Shown in pieces: positions 37,983 through 52,300 of a DNA stretch of 64,000 nucleotides. Source of the stretch: Lucinisca nassula (taxonomy: Eukaryota > Mollusca > Bivalvia > Lucinida > Lucinidae); assembly GCA_963580285.1 (NCBI GenBank), contig CAUZLF010000736.1, forward strand, positions 1-64,000. Reading direction: 5' to 3'. Made by a program: the position numbers and the translations under genes. The notes under the pieces were generated by a model. It had not been told where the DNA came from, did no database searches, and worked only from the letters and a program-made list of their open reading frames with translations. Position 1 is the first letter of the stretch. Every line of letters begins with the position of its first letter.

Positions 37983-38370
37983 CAACATTTTTTTTTTCAT
38001 TTTAAACCCACAAATTCAACACAAACGAATCATTCTTGGTATTCCCTTGTATTAAATGTTCAAAGAGGAGTTTTCTTTCTTTGAAGCGTTACTTAACAAG
38101 TATTAGCTTTAAAATAAAGCCCCTGCCTCTACTACATGTATATAGCACAATAGTTCTATAAGTAAAGCGGTTTTACGTAAAAGTTTCGTATTGGTCTCCC
38201 TCAATTTTCTTTCAGAGGCAACCAACCTATAACGAAATGTTCACTATCGGTATTGTTATTTTCTGTAGCTATAAATCATTGTCATCCATCTATTTATGCA
38301 TCGAGAAAAATCCAACTTTTTTTTCGTATCAAATACAAATACATCTACTTTCACTTTCGTTTTTATTTTT

Positions 38371-41300
38371 CGGAACTTCCCCAATGAATTTTTTTGAAAA
38401 CATTTCTGTGTATTGCCCGTCTATGGTACACTATACCCACAAAATATGGTCACTCTGAAAACTCCCAGGCTATGGCTCCCGGAGACTCGAACCAGGGTAC
38501 CCCACCCAAAATATAGCCAGATATTGCATATATTGTGAGGCGATTTCCTCGGAACTTCCCCAATGAATTTTTCGGAAAAACATTTCTGTGTATTGCCCGT
38601 CTATGGTACATTATACCCACAAAATATGGTCACTCTGTAAACTCCAAGGCTATGACCCCGGGAGCGTCGAACTTGGGTACCCCCACCTGTAGACTCGCGC
38701 TTAGTCATATATGGCACATGCGGGGACGCGATTTGCTCGGAACTTCCCCAATGAATTTTTTTGAAAACATTTCTGTGTATTGCCCGTCTATGGTACACTA
38801 TACCCACAAAATATGGTCACTCTGAAAACTCCCAGGCTATGGCAACCGGAGACTTGAACCAGGGTACCCCACCAAAAATATAGCCAGATATTGCATATAT
38901 TGTGAGGCGATTTCCTCAGAACTTCCCCAATGAATTTTTCGGAAAACATTTCTGTGTATTGCCCGTCTATAATACATTATACCCACAAAATATGGTCACT
39001 CTAAAAACTCCCAGGCTATGGCCCCCGGAGCGTCGAACTTGGGTACCCCCACCTGTAGACTCGCACTTAGTCATATATGGCGCATGCGGGGACGCGATTT
39101 TCTCGAACTTCCCCAATGAATTTTTTTGAAAACATTTCTGTGTATTGCCCGTCTATGGTACACTATACCCACAAAATATGGTCACTCTGAAAACTCCCAG
39201 GCTATGGCTCCCGGAGACTCGAACCAGGGTACCCCACCCAAATATAGCCAGATATTGCATATATTGTGAGGCGATTTCCTCGGAACTTCCCCAATGAATT
39301 TTTCGGAAAACATTTCTGTGTATTGCCCGTCTACGGTACATTATACCCACAAAATATGGTCACTCTGAAAACTCCCAGGCTATGACCCCGGGAGCGTCGA
39401 ACTTGGGTACCCCCACATGTAGACTCGCGCTTAGTCATATATGGCACATGCGGGGACGCGATTTGCTCGGAACTTCCCCAATTAATTTTTTTGAAAACAT
39501 TTCTGTGTATTGCCCGTCTATGGTACACTATACCCACAAAATATGGTCACTCTGAAAACTCCCAGGCTATGGCCCCCGGAGATTCGAACCAGGGTACCCA
39601 CCAAAAATATAGCCAGATATTGCATATATTGTGAGGCGATTTCCTCAGAACTTCCCCAATGAATTTTTCGGAAAACATTTCTGTGTATTGCCCGTCTATA
39701 ATACATTATACCCACAAAATATGGTCACTCTAAAAACTCCCAGGCTATGGCCCCCGGAGCGTCGAACTTGGGTACCCCCGACTGTAGACTCGCACTTAGT
39801 CATATATGGCGCATGCGGGGACGCGATTTGCTCGAACTTCCCCAATGAATTTTTTTGAAAACATTTCTGTGTATTGCCCGTCTATGGTACACTATACCCA
39901 CAAAATATGGTCACTCTGAAAACTCCCAGGCTGTGGCTCCCGGAGACTCGAACCAGGGTACCCCACCCAAAATATAGCCAGATATTGCATATATTGTGAG
40001 GCGATTTCCTCGGAACTTCCCCAATGAATTTTTCGGAAAACATTTCTGTGTATTGCCCGTCTACGGTACATTATACCCACAAAATATGGTCACTCTGAAA
40101 ACTCCCAGGCTATGACCCCGGGAGCGTCGAACTTGGGTACCCCCACCTGTAGACTCGCGCTTAGTCATATATGGCACATGCGGGGACGCGATTTGCTCGG
40201 AACTTCCCCAATGAATTTTTTTGAAAACATTTCTGTGTATTGCCCGTCTATGGTACACTATACCCACAAAATATGGTCACTCTGAAAACTCCCAGGCTAT
40301 GGCCCTCGGAGACTCGAACCAGGGTACCCCACCAAAAATATAGCCAGATATTGCATATATTGTGAGGCGATTTCCTCAGAAGTTCCCCAATGAATTTTTC
40401 GGAAAACATTTCTATGTATTGCCCGTCTATAATACATTATACCCACAAAATATGGACACTCTAAAAACTCCCAGGCTATGGCCCCCGGAGCGTCGAACTT
40501 GGGTACACCCACCTGTAGACTCGCACTTAGTCATATATGGCGCATGCGGGGACGCGATTTGCTCGAACTTCCCCAATGAATTTTTTAAAAACATTTCTGT
40601 GTATTGCCCGTCTATGGTACACTATACCCACAAAATATGGTCACTCTGAAAACTCCCAGGCTATGGCTCCCGGAGACTCGAACCAGGGTACCCCACCCAA
40701 AATATAGCCAGATATTGCATATATTGTGAGGCGATTTCCTCGGAACTTCCCCAATGAATTTTTCGGAAAACATTTCTGTGTATTGCCCGTCTATGGTACA
40801 TTAACCCACAAAATATGGTCACTCTGAAAACTCCCAGGCTATGACCCCGGGAGCGTCGAACATGGGTACCCCCACCTGTAGACTCGCGCTTAGTCATATA
40901 TGGCACATGCGGGGACGCGATTTGCTCGGAACTTCCCCAATGAATTTTTTTGAAAACATTTCTGTGTATTGCCCGTCTATGGTATACTATACCCACAAAA
41001 TATGGTCACTCTGAAAACTCCCAGGCTATGGCCCCCGGAGACTCGAACCAGTGTACCCCACCAAAAATATAGCCAGATATTGCATATATTGTGAGGCGAT
41101 TTGCTCAGAACTTCCCCAATGAATTTTTCGGAAAACATTTCTGTGTATTGCCCGTCTATAATACATTATACCCACAAAATATGGTCACTCTGAAAACTCC
41201 CAGGCTATGGCCCCCGGAGCGTCGAACTTGGGTACCCCCACCTGTAGACTCGCACTTAGTCATATACGGCGCATGCGGGGACGCGATTTGCTCGAACTTT

Positions 41301-42190
41301 TCCAATGAATTTTTTTGAAAACATTTCTGTGTATTGCCCGTCTATGGTACACTATACCCACAAAATATGGTCACTCTGAAAACTCCCAGGCTATGGCTCC
41401 CGGAGACTCGAACCAGGGTACCCCACCCAAAATATAGCCAGATATTGCATATATTGTGAGGCGATTTCCTCGGAACTTCCCCAATGAATTTTTCGGAAAA
41501 CATTTCTGCGTATTGCTCGTCTATGGTACATTATACCCACAAAATATGGTTACTCTGAAAACTCCCAGGCTATGACCCCGGGAGCGTCGAACTTGGGTAC
41601 CCCCACCTGTAGACTCGCGCTTAGTCATATATGGCACATGCGGGGACGCGATTTGCTCGGAAATTCCCCAATGATTTTTTTTGAAAACATTTCTGTGTAT
41701 TGCCCGTCTATGGTACACTATACCCACAAAATATGGTCACTCTGAAAACTCCCAGGTTATGGCCCCCAGAGACTCGAACCAGGGTACCCCACCCAAAATA
41801 TAGCCAGATATTGCATATATTGTGAGGCGATTTCCTCAGAACTTCCCCAATGAATTTTTCGGAAAACATTTCTGTGTATTGCCGGTCTATAATACATTAT
41901 ACCCACAAAATATGGTCACTCTAGAAACTCTCAGGCTATGGCCCCCGGAGCGTCGAACTTGCGTACCCCCACCTGTAGACTCGCACTTAGTCATATATGG
42001 CGCATGCGGGGACGCGATTTGCTCGAACTTCCCCAATGAATTTTTTTTGGAAACATTTCTGTGTATTGCCCGTCTATGGTACACTATACCCACAAAATAT
42101 GGTCACTCTGAAAACTCCCAGGCTATGGCTCCCGGAGACTCGAACCAGGGTACCCCACCCAAAATATAGCCAGATATTGCATATATTGTG
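38371..42190 (-). repeat. 730-bp higher-order repeat, about five copies
   Basis: Two dimers form a unit of 729-731 bp. Equivalent points lie at 38,902, 39,631, 40,362, 41,091 and 41,822. Alternate dimers are told apart by a B variant with ggcacatgcgggg and one with ggcgcatgcgggg, and by cattata versus an ataatacattata form. In B type these copies resemble the left array (cgcgcttagtcatatatgg) more than the rest of the right array. Confidence 0.88.
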
Positions 42191-42560
42191 AGGCGATTTC
42201 CTCGGAACTTCCCCAATGAATTTTTCGGAAAACATTTCTGTGTATTGCCCGTCTGCGGTACATTATACCGACAAAATATGGTCACTCTGAAAACTCCCAG
42301 GCTATGGCTCCCGGAGACTCGAACCAGGATACCCCACCCAAAATATAGGCAGATATTGCATATATTGTGAGGCGATTTGCTCAGAACTTCCCCAATGAAT
42401 TTTTTGAAAACATTTCTGTGTATTGCCCGTCTGTGGTACATTATACCCACAAACTATGGTCACTCTGAAAACTCCCAGGCTATGGCTCCCGGAGACTCGA
42501 ACCAGGGTACCCCACCCAAAATATAGCCAGATATTGCATATATTGTGAGGCGATTTGCTC
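42030..42560 (-). repeat. Run of consecutive A subunits
   Basis: Three A-type units (identified by ccaccaaa/ccacccaaaatata and atattgcatatattgtgagg) follow one another at about 42,120, 42,300 and 42,480 with no B between them. This run marks the switch from the 730-bp higher-order repeat to the different B sub-family that begins near 42,600. Confidence 0.75.
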
Positions 42561-43149
42561 AGAACTTCCCCAATGGATTTTTTTGAAAACTTTCTGTGTA
42601 TTGCCCGTCTATGGAACATTAAGCCCACAAAATATGGTCACTCTGAAAACTCCCAGGCTATGGCCCCCGGAGCGTCGAACTTGGGTACCCCCACCTGTAG
42701 ACTCGCTCTTTGTCATATATTGCACATGCGGGGACGCGATTTTCTGAAAACTTCCCCAATGAATTTTTTTGAAAACATTTCTGTGTATTGCCCGTCTGTG
42801 TTACATTATACCCACAAAATATGGTCACTCTGAAAACTCCCAGGCTATGGCTCCCGGAGACTCAAACCAGGGTACCCCACCCAAAATATAGCCAGATATT
42901 GCATATATTGTGAGGCGATTTGCTCAGAACTTCCCCAATGAATTTTTTTGAAAACTTTCTGTGTATTGCCCGTCTATGGTACATTAAACCCACAAAATAT
43001 GGTCACTCTGAAAACTCCCAGGCTATGGCTCCCGGAGACTCGAACCAGGGTACCCCACCCAAAATAAAGCCAGATATTGCATATATTGTGAGGCGATTTG
43101 CTCAGAACTTCCCCAAATAATTTTTTTAAAAATATTTCTGTGTATTGCC

Positions 43150-46100
43150 CGTCTATGGTACATTAAACCCACAAATTATGGTCACTCTGACAACTCCCAG
43201 GCTATGGCCCCCGGAGCGTCGAACTTTGGTACCCCCACATGTAGACTCGCTCTTAGTCATATATTGCACATGCGGGGACGCGATTTTCTGAAAACTTCCA
43301 CAATGAATTGTTTTGAAAACATTTCTGTGTATTGCCCGTCTGTGGTACATTATACCCACAAAATATGGTCACTCTGAAAACTCCCAGGCTATGGCTCCCG
43401 GAGACTCGAACCAGGGTACCCCACCCAAAATATAGCCAGATATTGCATATATTGTGAGGCGATTTGCTCAGAACTTCCCCAATGAATTTTTTTTGAAAAC
43501 ATTTCTGTGTATTGCCCGTCTATGGTACAAATAAACCCACAAAATATGGTCACTCTGTAAACTCCCAGGCAATGGCCCCCGGAGCGTCGAACATGGGTAC
43601 CCCCACCTGTAGACTCGCTCTTAGTCATATATTGCACATGCGGGGACGCGATTTTCTGAAAACTTCCCAAATGAATTTTTTTGAAAACATTTCTGTGTAT
43701 TGCCCGTCTGTGGTACATTATACCCACAAAATATGGTCACTCTGAATACTCCCAGGCTATGGCTCCCGGACACTCGAACCAGGGTACCCCACCCAAAATA
43801 TAGCCAGATATTGCATATATTGTGAGGCGATTTGCTCAGAACTTCCCCAATGAATTTTTTTGAAAACTTTCTGTGTATTGCCCGTCTATGGTACATAAAA
43901 CCCACAAAATATGGTCACTCTGAAAACTCCCAGGCTATGGCTCCCGGAGACTCGAACCAGGGTACCCCACCCAAAATATAGCCAGATATTGCATATATTG
44001 TGAGGCGATTTTTCTCAGAACTTCCCCAATGAATTTTTTTGAAAACATTTCTGTGTATTGCCCGTCTATGGGACATTAAACCCACAAAATATGGTAACTC
44101 TGAAAACTCCCAGGCTATGGCCCCCGGAGCGTCGAACTTGGGTACCCCCACCTGTAGACTCGCTCTTAGTCATATATTGCACATGTGGGGACGCGATTTT
44201 CTGAAAACTTCCCCAATGAATTTTTTTGAAAACATTTCTGTGTATTGCCCGTCTGTGGTACATTATACCCACAAAATATGGTCACTCTGAAAACTCCCAG
44301 GCTATGGCTCCCGGAGACTCGAACCAGGGTACCCCACCCAAAATATAGCCAGATATTGCATATATTGTGAGGCGATTTGCTCAGAACTTCCCCAATGAAT
44401 TTTTTTGAAAACATTTCTGTGTATTGCCCTCATGGTACATAAAACAAACAAAATATGGTCACTCTGAAAACTCCCAGGCTATGGTCACCGGAGCGTCGAA
44501 CTTGGGTACCCCCACCTGTAGACTCGCTCTTAGTCATATATTGCACATGCGGGGACGCGATTTTCTAAAAACTTCCCCAATGATTTTTTTTGAAAACATT
44601 TCTGTGTATTGCCCGTCTGTGTTACATTATACCCACAAAATATGGTCACTCTGAAAACACCCAGGCTATGGCTCCCGGAGACTCGAACCAGGGTACCCCA
44701 CCCAAAATATAGCCAGATATTGCATATATTGTGAGGCGATTTGCTCAGAACTTCCCCAATGAATTTTTTTGAAAACATTTTTGTGTATTGCCCGTCTATG
44801 GTACATTAAACCCACAAAATATGGTCACTCTGAAAACTCCCAGGCTATGTCCACCGGAGCGTCGAACTTGGATACCCCCACCTGTAGACTCGCTCTTAGT
44901 CATATATTGCACATGCGGGGACGCGATTTTCTCAAAACTTCCCCAATGAATTTTTTTTAAAAACATTTCTGTGTATTGCCCGTCTGTGGTACATTATACC
45001 CACAAAATATGGTCACTCTGAAAACTCCCAGGCTATGGCTCCCGGAGACTCGAACCAGGGTACCCCACCCAAAATATAGCCAGATATTGCATATATTGTG
45101 AGGCGATTTGCTCAGAACTTCCCCAATGAATTTTTTAGAAAACTTTCTGTGTATTGCCCATCTATGGTACATTAAACCCACAAAATATGGTCACTCTAAA
45201 AACTCCCAGGCTATGGCTCCCGGAGACTCGAACCAGGGTACCCCACCCAAAATATAGCCAGATATTGCATATATTGAGGCGATTTGCTCAGAACTTCCCC
45301 AATGAATTTTTTTAAAAACATTTCTGTGTATTGCCCGTCTATGGTACATTAAACGCACAAATTATGGTCACTCTGACGACTCCCAGGCTATGGCCCCGGA
45401 GCGTCGAACTTGGGTACCCCACCTGTAGACTCGCTCTTAGTCATATATTGCACATGCGGGGACGCGATTTTCTGAAAACGTCCCCAATGAATTTTTTTGA
45501 AAACATTTCTGTGTATTGCCCGTCTGTGGTTCATTATACCCACAAAATATGGTCACTCTGAAAATCCCAGACTATGGCTCCCGGAGACTCGAACCAGGGT
45601 GCCCCACCCAAAATATAGCCAGATATTGCATATATTGTGAGGCGATTTGCTCAGAACTTCCCCAATGAATTTTTTGAAAACATTTCTGTGTATTGCCCGT
45701 CTGTGGTTCATTATACCCACAAAATATGGTAACTTTGAAAACTCCCAGGCTATGGCTCCGGGAGACTCGAACCAGGGTACCCCACCCAAAATATAGCCAG
45801 ATATTGCATATATTGTGAGGCGATTTGCTCAGAACTTCCCCAATGAATTTTTTTGAAAACATTTCTGTGTATTGCCCGTCTATGGTACATTAAACCCACA
45901 AAATATGGTCACTCTGACGACTCCCAGGCTATGGCCCCCGGAGCGTCGAACTTGGGTACCCCCACCTGTAGACTCGCTCTTTGTCATATATTGCACATGT
46001 GGGGACGCGATTTTCTGAAAACTTCCCCAATGAATTTTTTTGAAAACATTTCTGTGTATTGCCCGTGTGTGGTACATTATACCCACAAAATATGGTCACT

Positions 46101-46242
46101 CTGAAAACTCCCAGGCTAAGGCTCCCGGAGATTCGAACCAGGGTACCCCACCCAAAATATAGCCAGATATTGCATATATTGTGAGGCGATTTGCTCAGAA
46201 CATCCCCAATGATTTTTTTTGAAAACATTTCTGTGTATTGCC
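43150..46242 (-). repeat. 3.09-kb higher-order block, copy 1
   Basis: Repeated immediately at about 46,243-49,335. Matching points are 43,153/46,246, 44,066/47,158, 44,530/47,624 and 44,769/47,863, offsets 3,092-3,094. It contains characteristic variants such as tggtacaaataaaccc (43,525 and 46,615) and ggagcgtagaacttgg in the second copy only. Confidence 0.75.
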
Positions 46243-49200
46243 CGTCTATAGTACATTAAAGCAACAAATTATGGTCACTCTGACAACTCCCAGGCTATGG
46301 CCCCCGGAGCGTCGAACTTTGGTACCCCCACCTGTAGACTCGCTCTTATTCATATATTGCACATGCGGGGACGCGATTTTCTGAAAACTTCCACAATGAA
46401 TTGTTTTGAAAACATTTCTGTGTATTGCCCGTCTGTGGTACATTATACCCACAAAATATGGTCACTCTGAAAACTCCCAGGCTATGGCTCCCGGAGACTC
46501 GAACCAGGGTACCCCACCCAAAATATAGCCAGATATTGCATATATTGTGAGGCGATTTGCTCAGAACTTCCCCAATGAATTTTTTTGAAAACATTTCTGT
46601 GTATTGCCCGTCTATGGTACAAATAAACCCACAAAATATGGTCACTCTGTAAACTCCCAGGCTATGGCCCCCGGAGCGTCGAACATGGGTACCCCAACCT
46701 GTAGACTCGCTCTTAGTCATATATTGCACATGCGGGGACGCGATTTTCTGAAAACTTCCCAAATGAATTTTTTTTGAAAACATTTCTGTGTATTGCCCGT
46801 CTGTGGTACATTATACCCACAAAATATGGTCACTCTGACAACTCCCAGGCTATGGCTCCCGGACACTCGAACCAGGGTACCCCACCCAAAATATAGCCAG
46901 ATATTGCATATATTGTGAGGCGATTTGCTCAGAACTTCCCCGATGAATTTTTTTGAAAACTTTCTGTGTATTGCCCGTCTATGGTACATAAAACCCACAA
47001 AATATGGTCACTCTGAAAACTCCAAGGCTATGGCTCCCGGAGACTCGAACCAGGGTACCCCACCCAAAATATAGCCAGATATTGCATATATTGTGAGGCG
47101 ATTTGCTCAGAACTTCCCCAATGAATTTTTTTGAAAACATTTCTGTGTATTGCCCGTCTATGGGACATTAAACCCACAAAATATGGTAACTCTGAAAACT
47201 CCCAGGCTATGGCCCCCGGAGCGTAGAACTTGGGTACCCCCACCTGTAGACTCGCTCTTAGTCATATATTGCACATGTGGGGACGCGATTTTCTGAAAAC
47301 TTCCCCAATGAATTTTTTTGAAAACATTTCTGTGTATTGCCCGTCTGTGGTACATTATACCCACAAAATATGGTCACTCTGAAAACTCCCAGGCTATGGC
47401 TCCCGGAGACTCGAACCAGGGTACCCAACCCAAAATATAGCCAGATATTGCATATATTGTGAGGCGATTTGCTCAGAACTTCCCCAATGAATTTTTTTGA
47501 AAACATTTCTGTGTATTGCCCGTCTATGGGACATTAAACCCACAAAATATGGTAACTCTGAAAACTCCCAGGCTATGGCCACCGGAGCGTCGAACTTGGG
47601 TACCCCCACCTGTAGACTCGCTCTTAGTCATATATTGCACATGCGGGGACGCGATTTTCTAAAAACTTCCCCAATGATTTTTTTTGAAAACATTTCTGTG
47701 TATTGCCCGTCTGTGTTACATTATACCCACAAAATATGGTCACTCTGAAAACTCCCAGGCTATGGCTCCCGGAGACTCGAACCAGGGTACCCCACCCAAA
47801 ATATAGCCAGATATTGCATATATTGTGAGGCGATTTGCTCAGAACTTCCCCAATGAATTTTTTTGAAAACATTTTTGTGTATTGCCAGTCTATGGTACAT
47901 TAAACCCACAAAATATGGTCACTCTGAAAAGATCCCAGGCTATGTCCACCGGAGCGTCGAACTTGGGTACCCCCCACCTGTAGACTCGCTCTTAGTCATA
48001 TATTGCACATGCGGGGACGCGATTTTCTCAAAACTTCCCCAATGATTTTTTTTAAAAAAAAATTCTGTGTATTGCCCGTCTGTGGTACATTATACCCACA
48101 AAATATGGTCACTCTGAAAACTCCCAGGCTATGGCTCCCGGAGACTCGAACCAGGGTACCCCACCCAAAATATAGCCAGATATTGCATATATTGTGAGGC
48201 GATTTGCTCAGAACTTCCCCAATGAATTTTTTTGAAAACTTTCTGTGTATTGCCCATCTATGGTACATTAAACCCACAAAATATGGTCACTCTAAAAACT
48301 CCCAGGCTATGGCTCCCGGAGACTCGAACCAGGGTACCCCACCCAAAATATAGCCAGATATTGCATATATTGTGAGGCGATTTGCTCAGAACTTCCCCAA
48401 TGAATTTTTTGAAAAACATTTCTGTGTATTGCCCGTCTATGGTACATTAAACCCACAAATTATGGTCACTCTGACGACTCCCAGGCTATGGCCCCGGAGC
48501 GTCGAACTTGGATACCCCACCTGTAGACTCGCTCTTAGTCATATATTGCACATGCGGGGACGCGATTTTCTGAAAACTTCCCCAATGAATTTTTTTGAAA
48601 ACATTTCTGTGTATTGCCCGTCTGTGGTTCATTATACCCACAAAATATGGTCACTCTGAAAACTCCCAGACTATGGCTCCCGGAGACTCGAACAAGGGTG
48701 CCCCACCCAAAATATAGCCAGATATTGCATATATTGTGAGGCGATTTGCTCAGAACTTCCCCAATGAATTTTTTGAAAACATTTCTGTGTATTGCCCGTC
48801 TGTGGTTCATTATACCCACAAAATATGGTCACTCTGAAAACTCCCAGGCTATGGCTCCCGGAGACTCGAACCAGGGTACCCAACCCAAAATATAGCCAGA
48901 TATTGCATATATTGTGAGGCGATTTGCTCAGAACTTCCCCAATGAATTTTTTGAAAACATTTCTGTGTATTGCCCGTCTGTGGTTCATTATACCCACAAA
49001 ATATGGCCACTCTGAAAACTCCCAGGCTATGGCTCCCGGAGACTCGAACCAGGGTACCCAACCCAAAATATAGCCAGATATTGCATATATTGTGAGGCGA
49101 ATTGTTCAAAACTTCCCCAATGAATTTGTTTGAAAACATTTCTGTGTATTGCCCGTCTATGGTAGATTAAACCCACAAAATATGGTCACTCTGAAAACTC

Positions 49201-49335
49201 CCAGGCTATGGCCAACGGAGCGTCGAACTTGGGTACCCCCACCTGTAGACTCGCTCTTAGTCATATATTGCACATGCGGGGACGCGATTTTCTCAAAACT
49301 TCCCCAATGAATTTTTTTGAAAACATGTCTGTGTA
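46243..49335 (-). repeat. 3.09-kb higher-order block, copy 2
   Basis: Tandem copy of the preceding block. Towards its end an extra run of A units (48,660, 48,840, 49,020) has been gained relative to copy 1, so the match is not one to one. Parts of this block also recur at 56,604-58,260 (offset 10,751). Confidence 0.7.
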
Positions 49336-52300
49336 TTGCCCGTCTGTGGTACATTTTACTCACAAAGTATGGTCACTCTGAAAACTCCCAGGCTATGGCT
49401 CCCGGAGACTCGAACCAGGGTACCCCACCCAAAATATAGCCAGGTATTGCATATATTGTGAGGCGATTTGCTCAGAACTTCCCCAATGATTTTTTTTTGA
49501 AAACATTTCTGTGTATTGCCCGTCTATGGGACATTAAACCCACAAAATATGGTCACTCTGACGACTCCCAGGCTATGGCCCCCGGAGCGTCGAACTTGGG
49601 TACCCCACTTGTAGACTCGCTCTTAGTCATATATTGCACATGCTGGGACGCGATTTTCTGAAAACTTCCCCAATGAATTTTTTTGAAAACATTTCTGTGT
49701 ATTGCCCGTCTGTGGTTCATTATACCCACAAAATATGGTCACTCTGAAAACTCCCAGACTATGGCTCCCGGAGACTCGAACCAGGGTACCCCACCCAAAA
49801 TATAGCCAGATATTGCATATATTGTGAGGCGATTTTCTGAAAACGTCCCCAATGAATTTTTTTGAAAACATTTCTGTGTATTGCCCGTGTGTGGTTCATT
49901 ATACCCACAAAATATGGTAACTTTGAAAACTCCCAGGCTATGGCTCCCGGAGACTCGAACCAGGGTACCCCACCCAAAATATAGCCAGATATTGCATATA
50001 TTGTGAGGCGATTTGCTCAGAACATCCCCAATGAATTTTTTTGAAAACATTTCTGTGTATTGCCCGTCTATGGTACATTAAACCCACAAAATATGGTCAC
50101 TCTGAAAACTCCCAGGCTATGGCCCCCGGAGCGTCGAACTTGGGTACCCCCACCTGTAGACTCGCTCTTAGTCATATATTGCACATGTGGGGACGCGATT
50201 TTCTGAAAACTTCCCCAATGAATTTTTTTTGAAAACATTTCTGTGTATTGCCCGTGTGTGGTACATTATACCCACAAAATATGGTCACTCTGAAAACTCC
50301 CAGGCTAAGGCTCCCGGAGACTCATCCAAGGGTACCCCACCCAAAATATAGCCAGATATTGCATATATTGTGAGGCGATTTGCTCAGAACTTCCCCAATG
50401 ATTTTTTTTGAAAACATTTCTGTGTATTGCCCGTCTATGGTACATTAAACCCACAAATTATGGTCACTCTGACATCTCCCAGGCTATGGCCCCCGGAGCG
50501 TCGAACTTTGGTACCCCCACCTGTAGACTCGCTCTTAGTCATATATTGCACATGCGGGGACGCGATTTTCTGAAAACTTCCACAATGAATTGTTTTGAAA
50601 ACATTTCTGTGTATTGCCCGTCTGTGGTACATTACACCCACAAAATATGGTCACTCTGAAAACTCCCAGGCTATGGCTCCCGGAGACTCGAACCAGGGTA
50701 CCCCACCCAAAATATAGCCAGATATTGCATATATTGTGAGGCGATTTGCTCAGAACTTCCCCAATGAATTTTTTTGAAAACATTTCTGTGTATTGCCCGT
50801 CTATGGTACAAATAAACCCACAAAATATGGTCACTCTGTAAACTCCCAGGCTATGGCCCCCGGAGCGTCGAACATGGGTACCCCCACCTGTAGACTCGCT
50901 CTTTGTCATAAATTGCACATGCGGGGACGCGATTTTCTGAAAACTTCCCAAATGAATTTTTTTGAAAACATTTCTGTGTATTGCCCGTCTGTGGTACATT
51001 ATACCCACAAAATATGGTCACTCTGAAAACTCCCAGGCTATGGCTCCCGGACACTCGAACCAGGGTACCCCACCCAAAATATAGCCAGATATTGCATATA
51101 TTGTGAGTCGATTTGCTCAGAACTTCCCCAATGAATTTTTTTTGAAAACATTTCTGTGTATTGCCCGTCTATGGGACATTAAACCCACAAAATATGGTAA
51201 CTCTGAAAACTCCTAGGCTATGGCCCCCGGAGCGTAGAACTTGGGTACCCCCACCTGTAGACTCGCTCTTAGTCATATATTGCACATGTGGGGACGCGAT
51301 TTTCTGAAAACTTCCCCAATGAATTTTTTTGAAAACATTTCTGTGTATTGCCCGTCTGTGGTACATTATACACACAAAATATGGTCACTCTGAAAACTCC
51401 CAGGCTATGGCTCCCGGAGACTCGAACCAGGGTACCCAACCCAAAATATAGCCAGATATTGCATATATTGTGAGGCGAATTGTTCAAAACTTCCCCAATG
51501 AATTTTTTTGAAAACATTTCTGTGTATTGCCCGTCTATGGTACATTAAACCCACAAAATATGGTCAATCTGAAAACTCCCAGGCTATGGCCACCGGAGCG
51601 TCGAACTTGGGTACCCCCACCTGTAGACTCGCTCTTAGTCATATATTGCACATGCGGGGACGCGATTTTCTCAAAACTTCCCCAATGAATTTTTTTGAAA
51701 ACATGTCTGTGTATTGCCCGTCTGTGGTACATTTTACTCACAAAGTATGGTCACTCTGAACACTCCCAGGCTATGGCTCCCGGAGACTCGAACCAGGGTA
51801 CCCCACCCCAAATGTAGCCGGATATTGCATATATTGTGAGGCGATTTGCTCAGAACTTCCCCAATGAATTTTTTTGAAAACATTTCTGTGTATTGCCCGA
51901 CTATGGTACATTTAACCCACAAAATATGGTCACTCTGAAAACTCCCAGGCTATGGCCACCGGAGCGTCGAACTTGGGTACCCCCACCTGTAGACTCGCTC
52001 TTAGTCATATATTGCACATGCGGGGACGCGATTTTCTGAAAACTACACCTATGATTTTTTTTTTGAAAACATTTCTGTGTATTGCCCGTCTGTGTTGCAT
52101 TATATCCACAAAATATGGTCACTCTGAAAACTCCCAGGCTATGGCTCCCGGAGACTCGAACCAGGGTACCCCACACAAAATATAGCCAGATATTGCATAT
52201 ATTGTGAGGCGATTTGCTCAGAACTTCCCCAATGAATTTTTTTGAAAACATTTCTGTGTATTGCCCGTCTATGGTACATTAAACCCACAAAATATGGTCA

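Larger units (their letters stand above)
37706..38370. other. Unique AT-rich spacer between inverted arrays
   Basis: A 665-bp non-satellite segment separating the two oppositely oriented arrays. I see no gene. It contains a short GACA/GACG simple repeat (37,745-37,763), a 7-bp-stem inverted repeat attgaat/attcaat (37,963-37,982), a T-run near 37,988-37,997 and generally AT-rich sequence. The left array stops in the acagaaatgtttt stretch. The right array begins, on the opposite strand, about 20-30 bp further into the subunit. The two breakpoints are therefore close in phase but not identical. It could be an old insertion, the original array edge, or filler at an inversion breakpoint. Confidence 0.85.
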
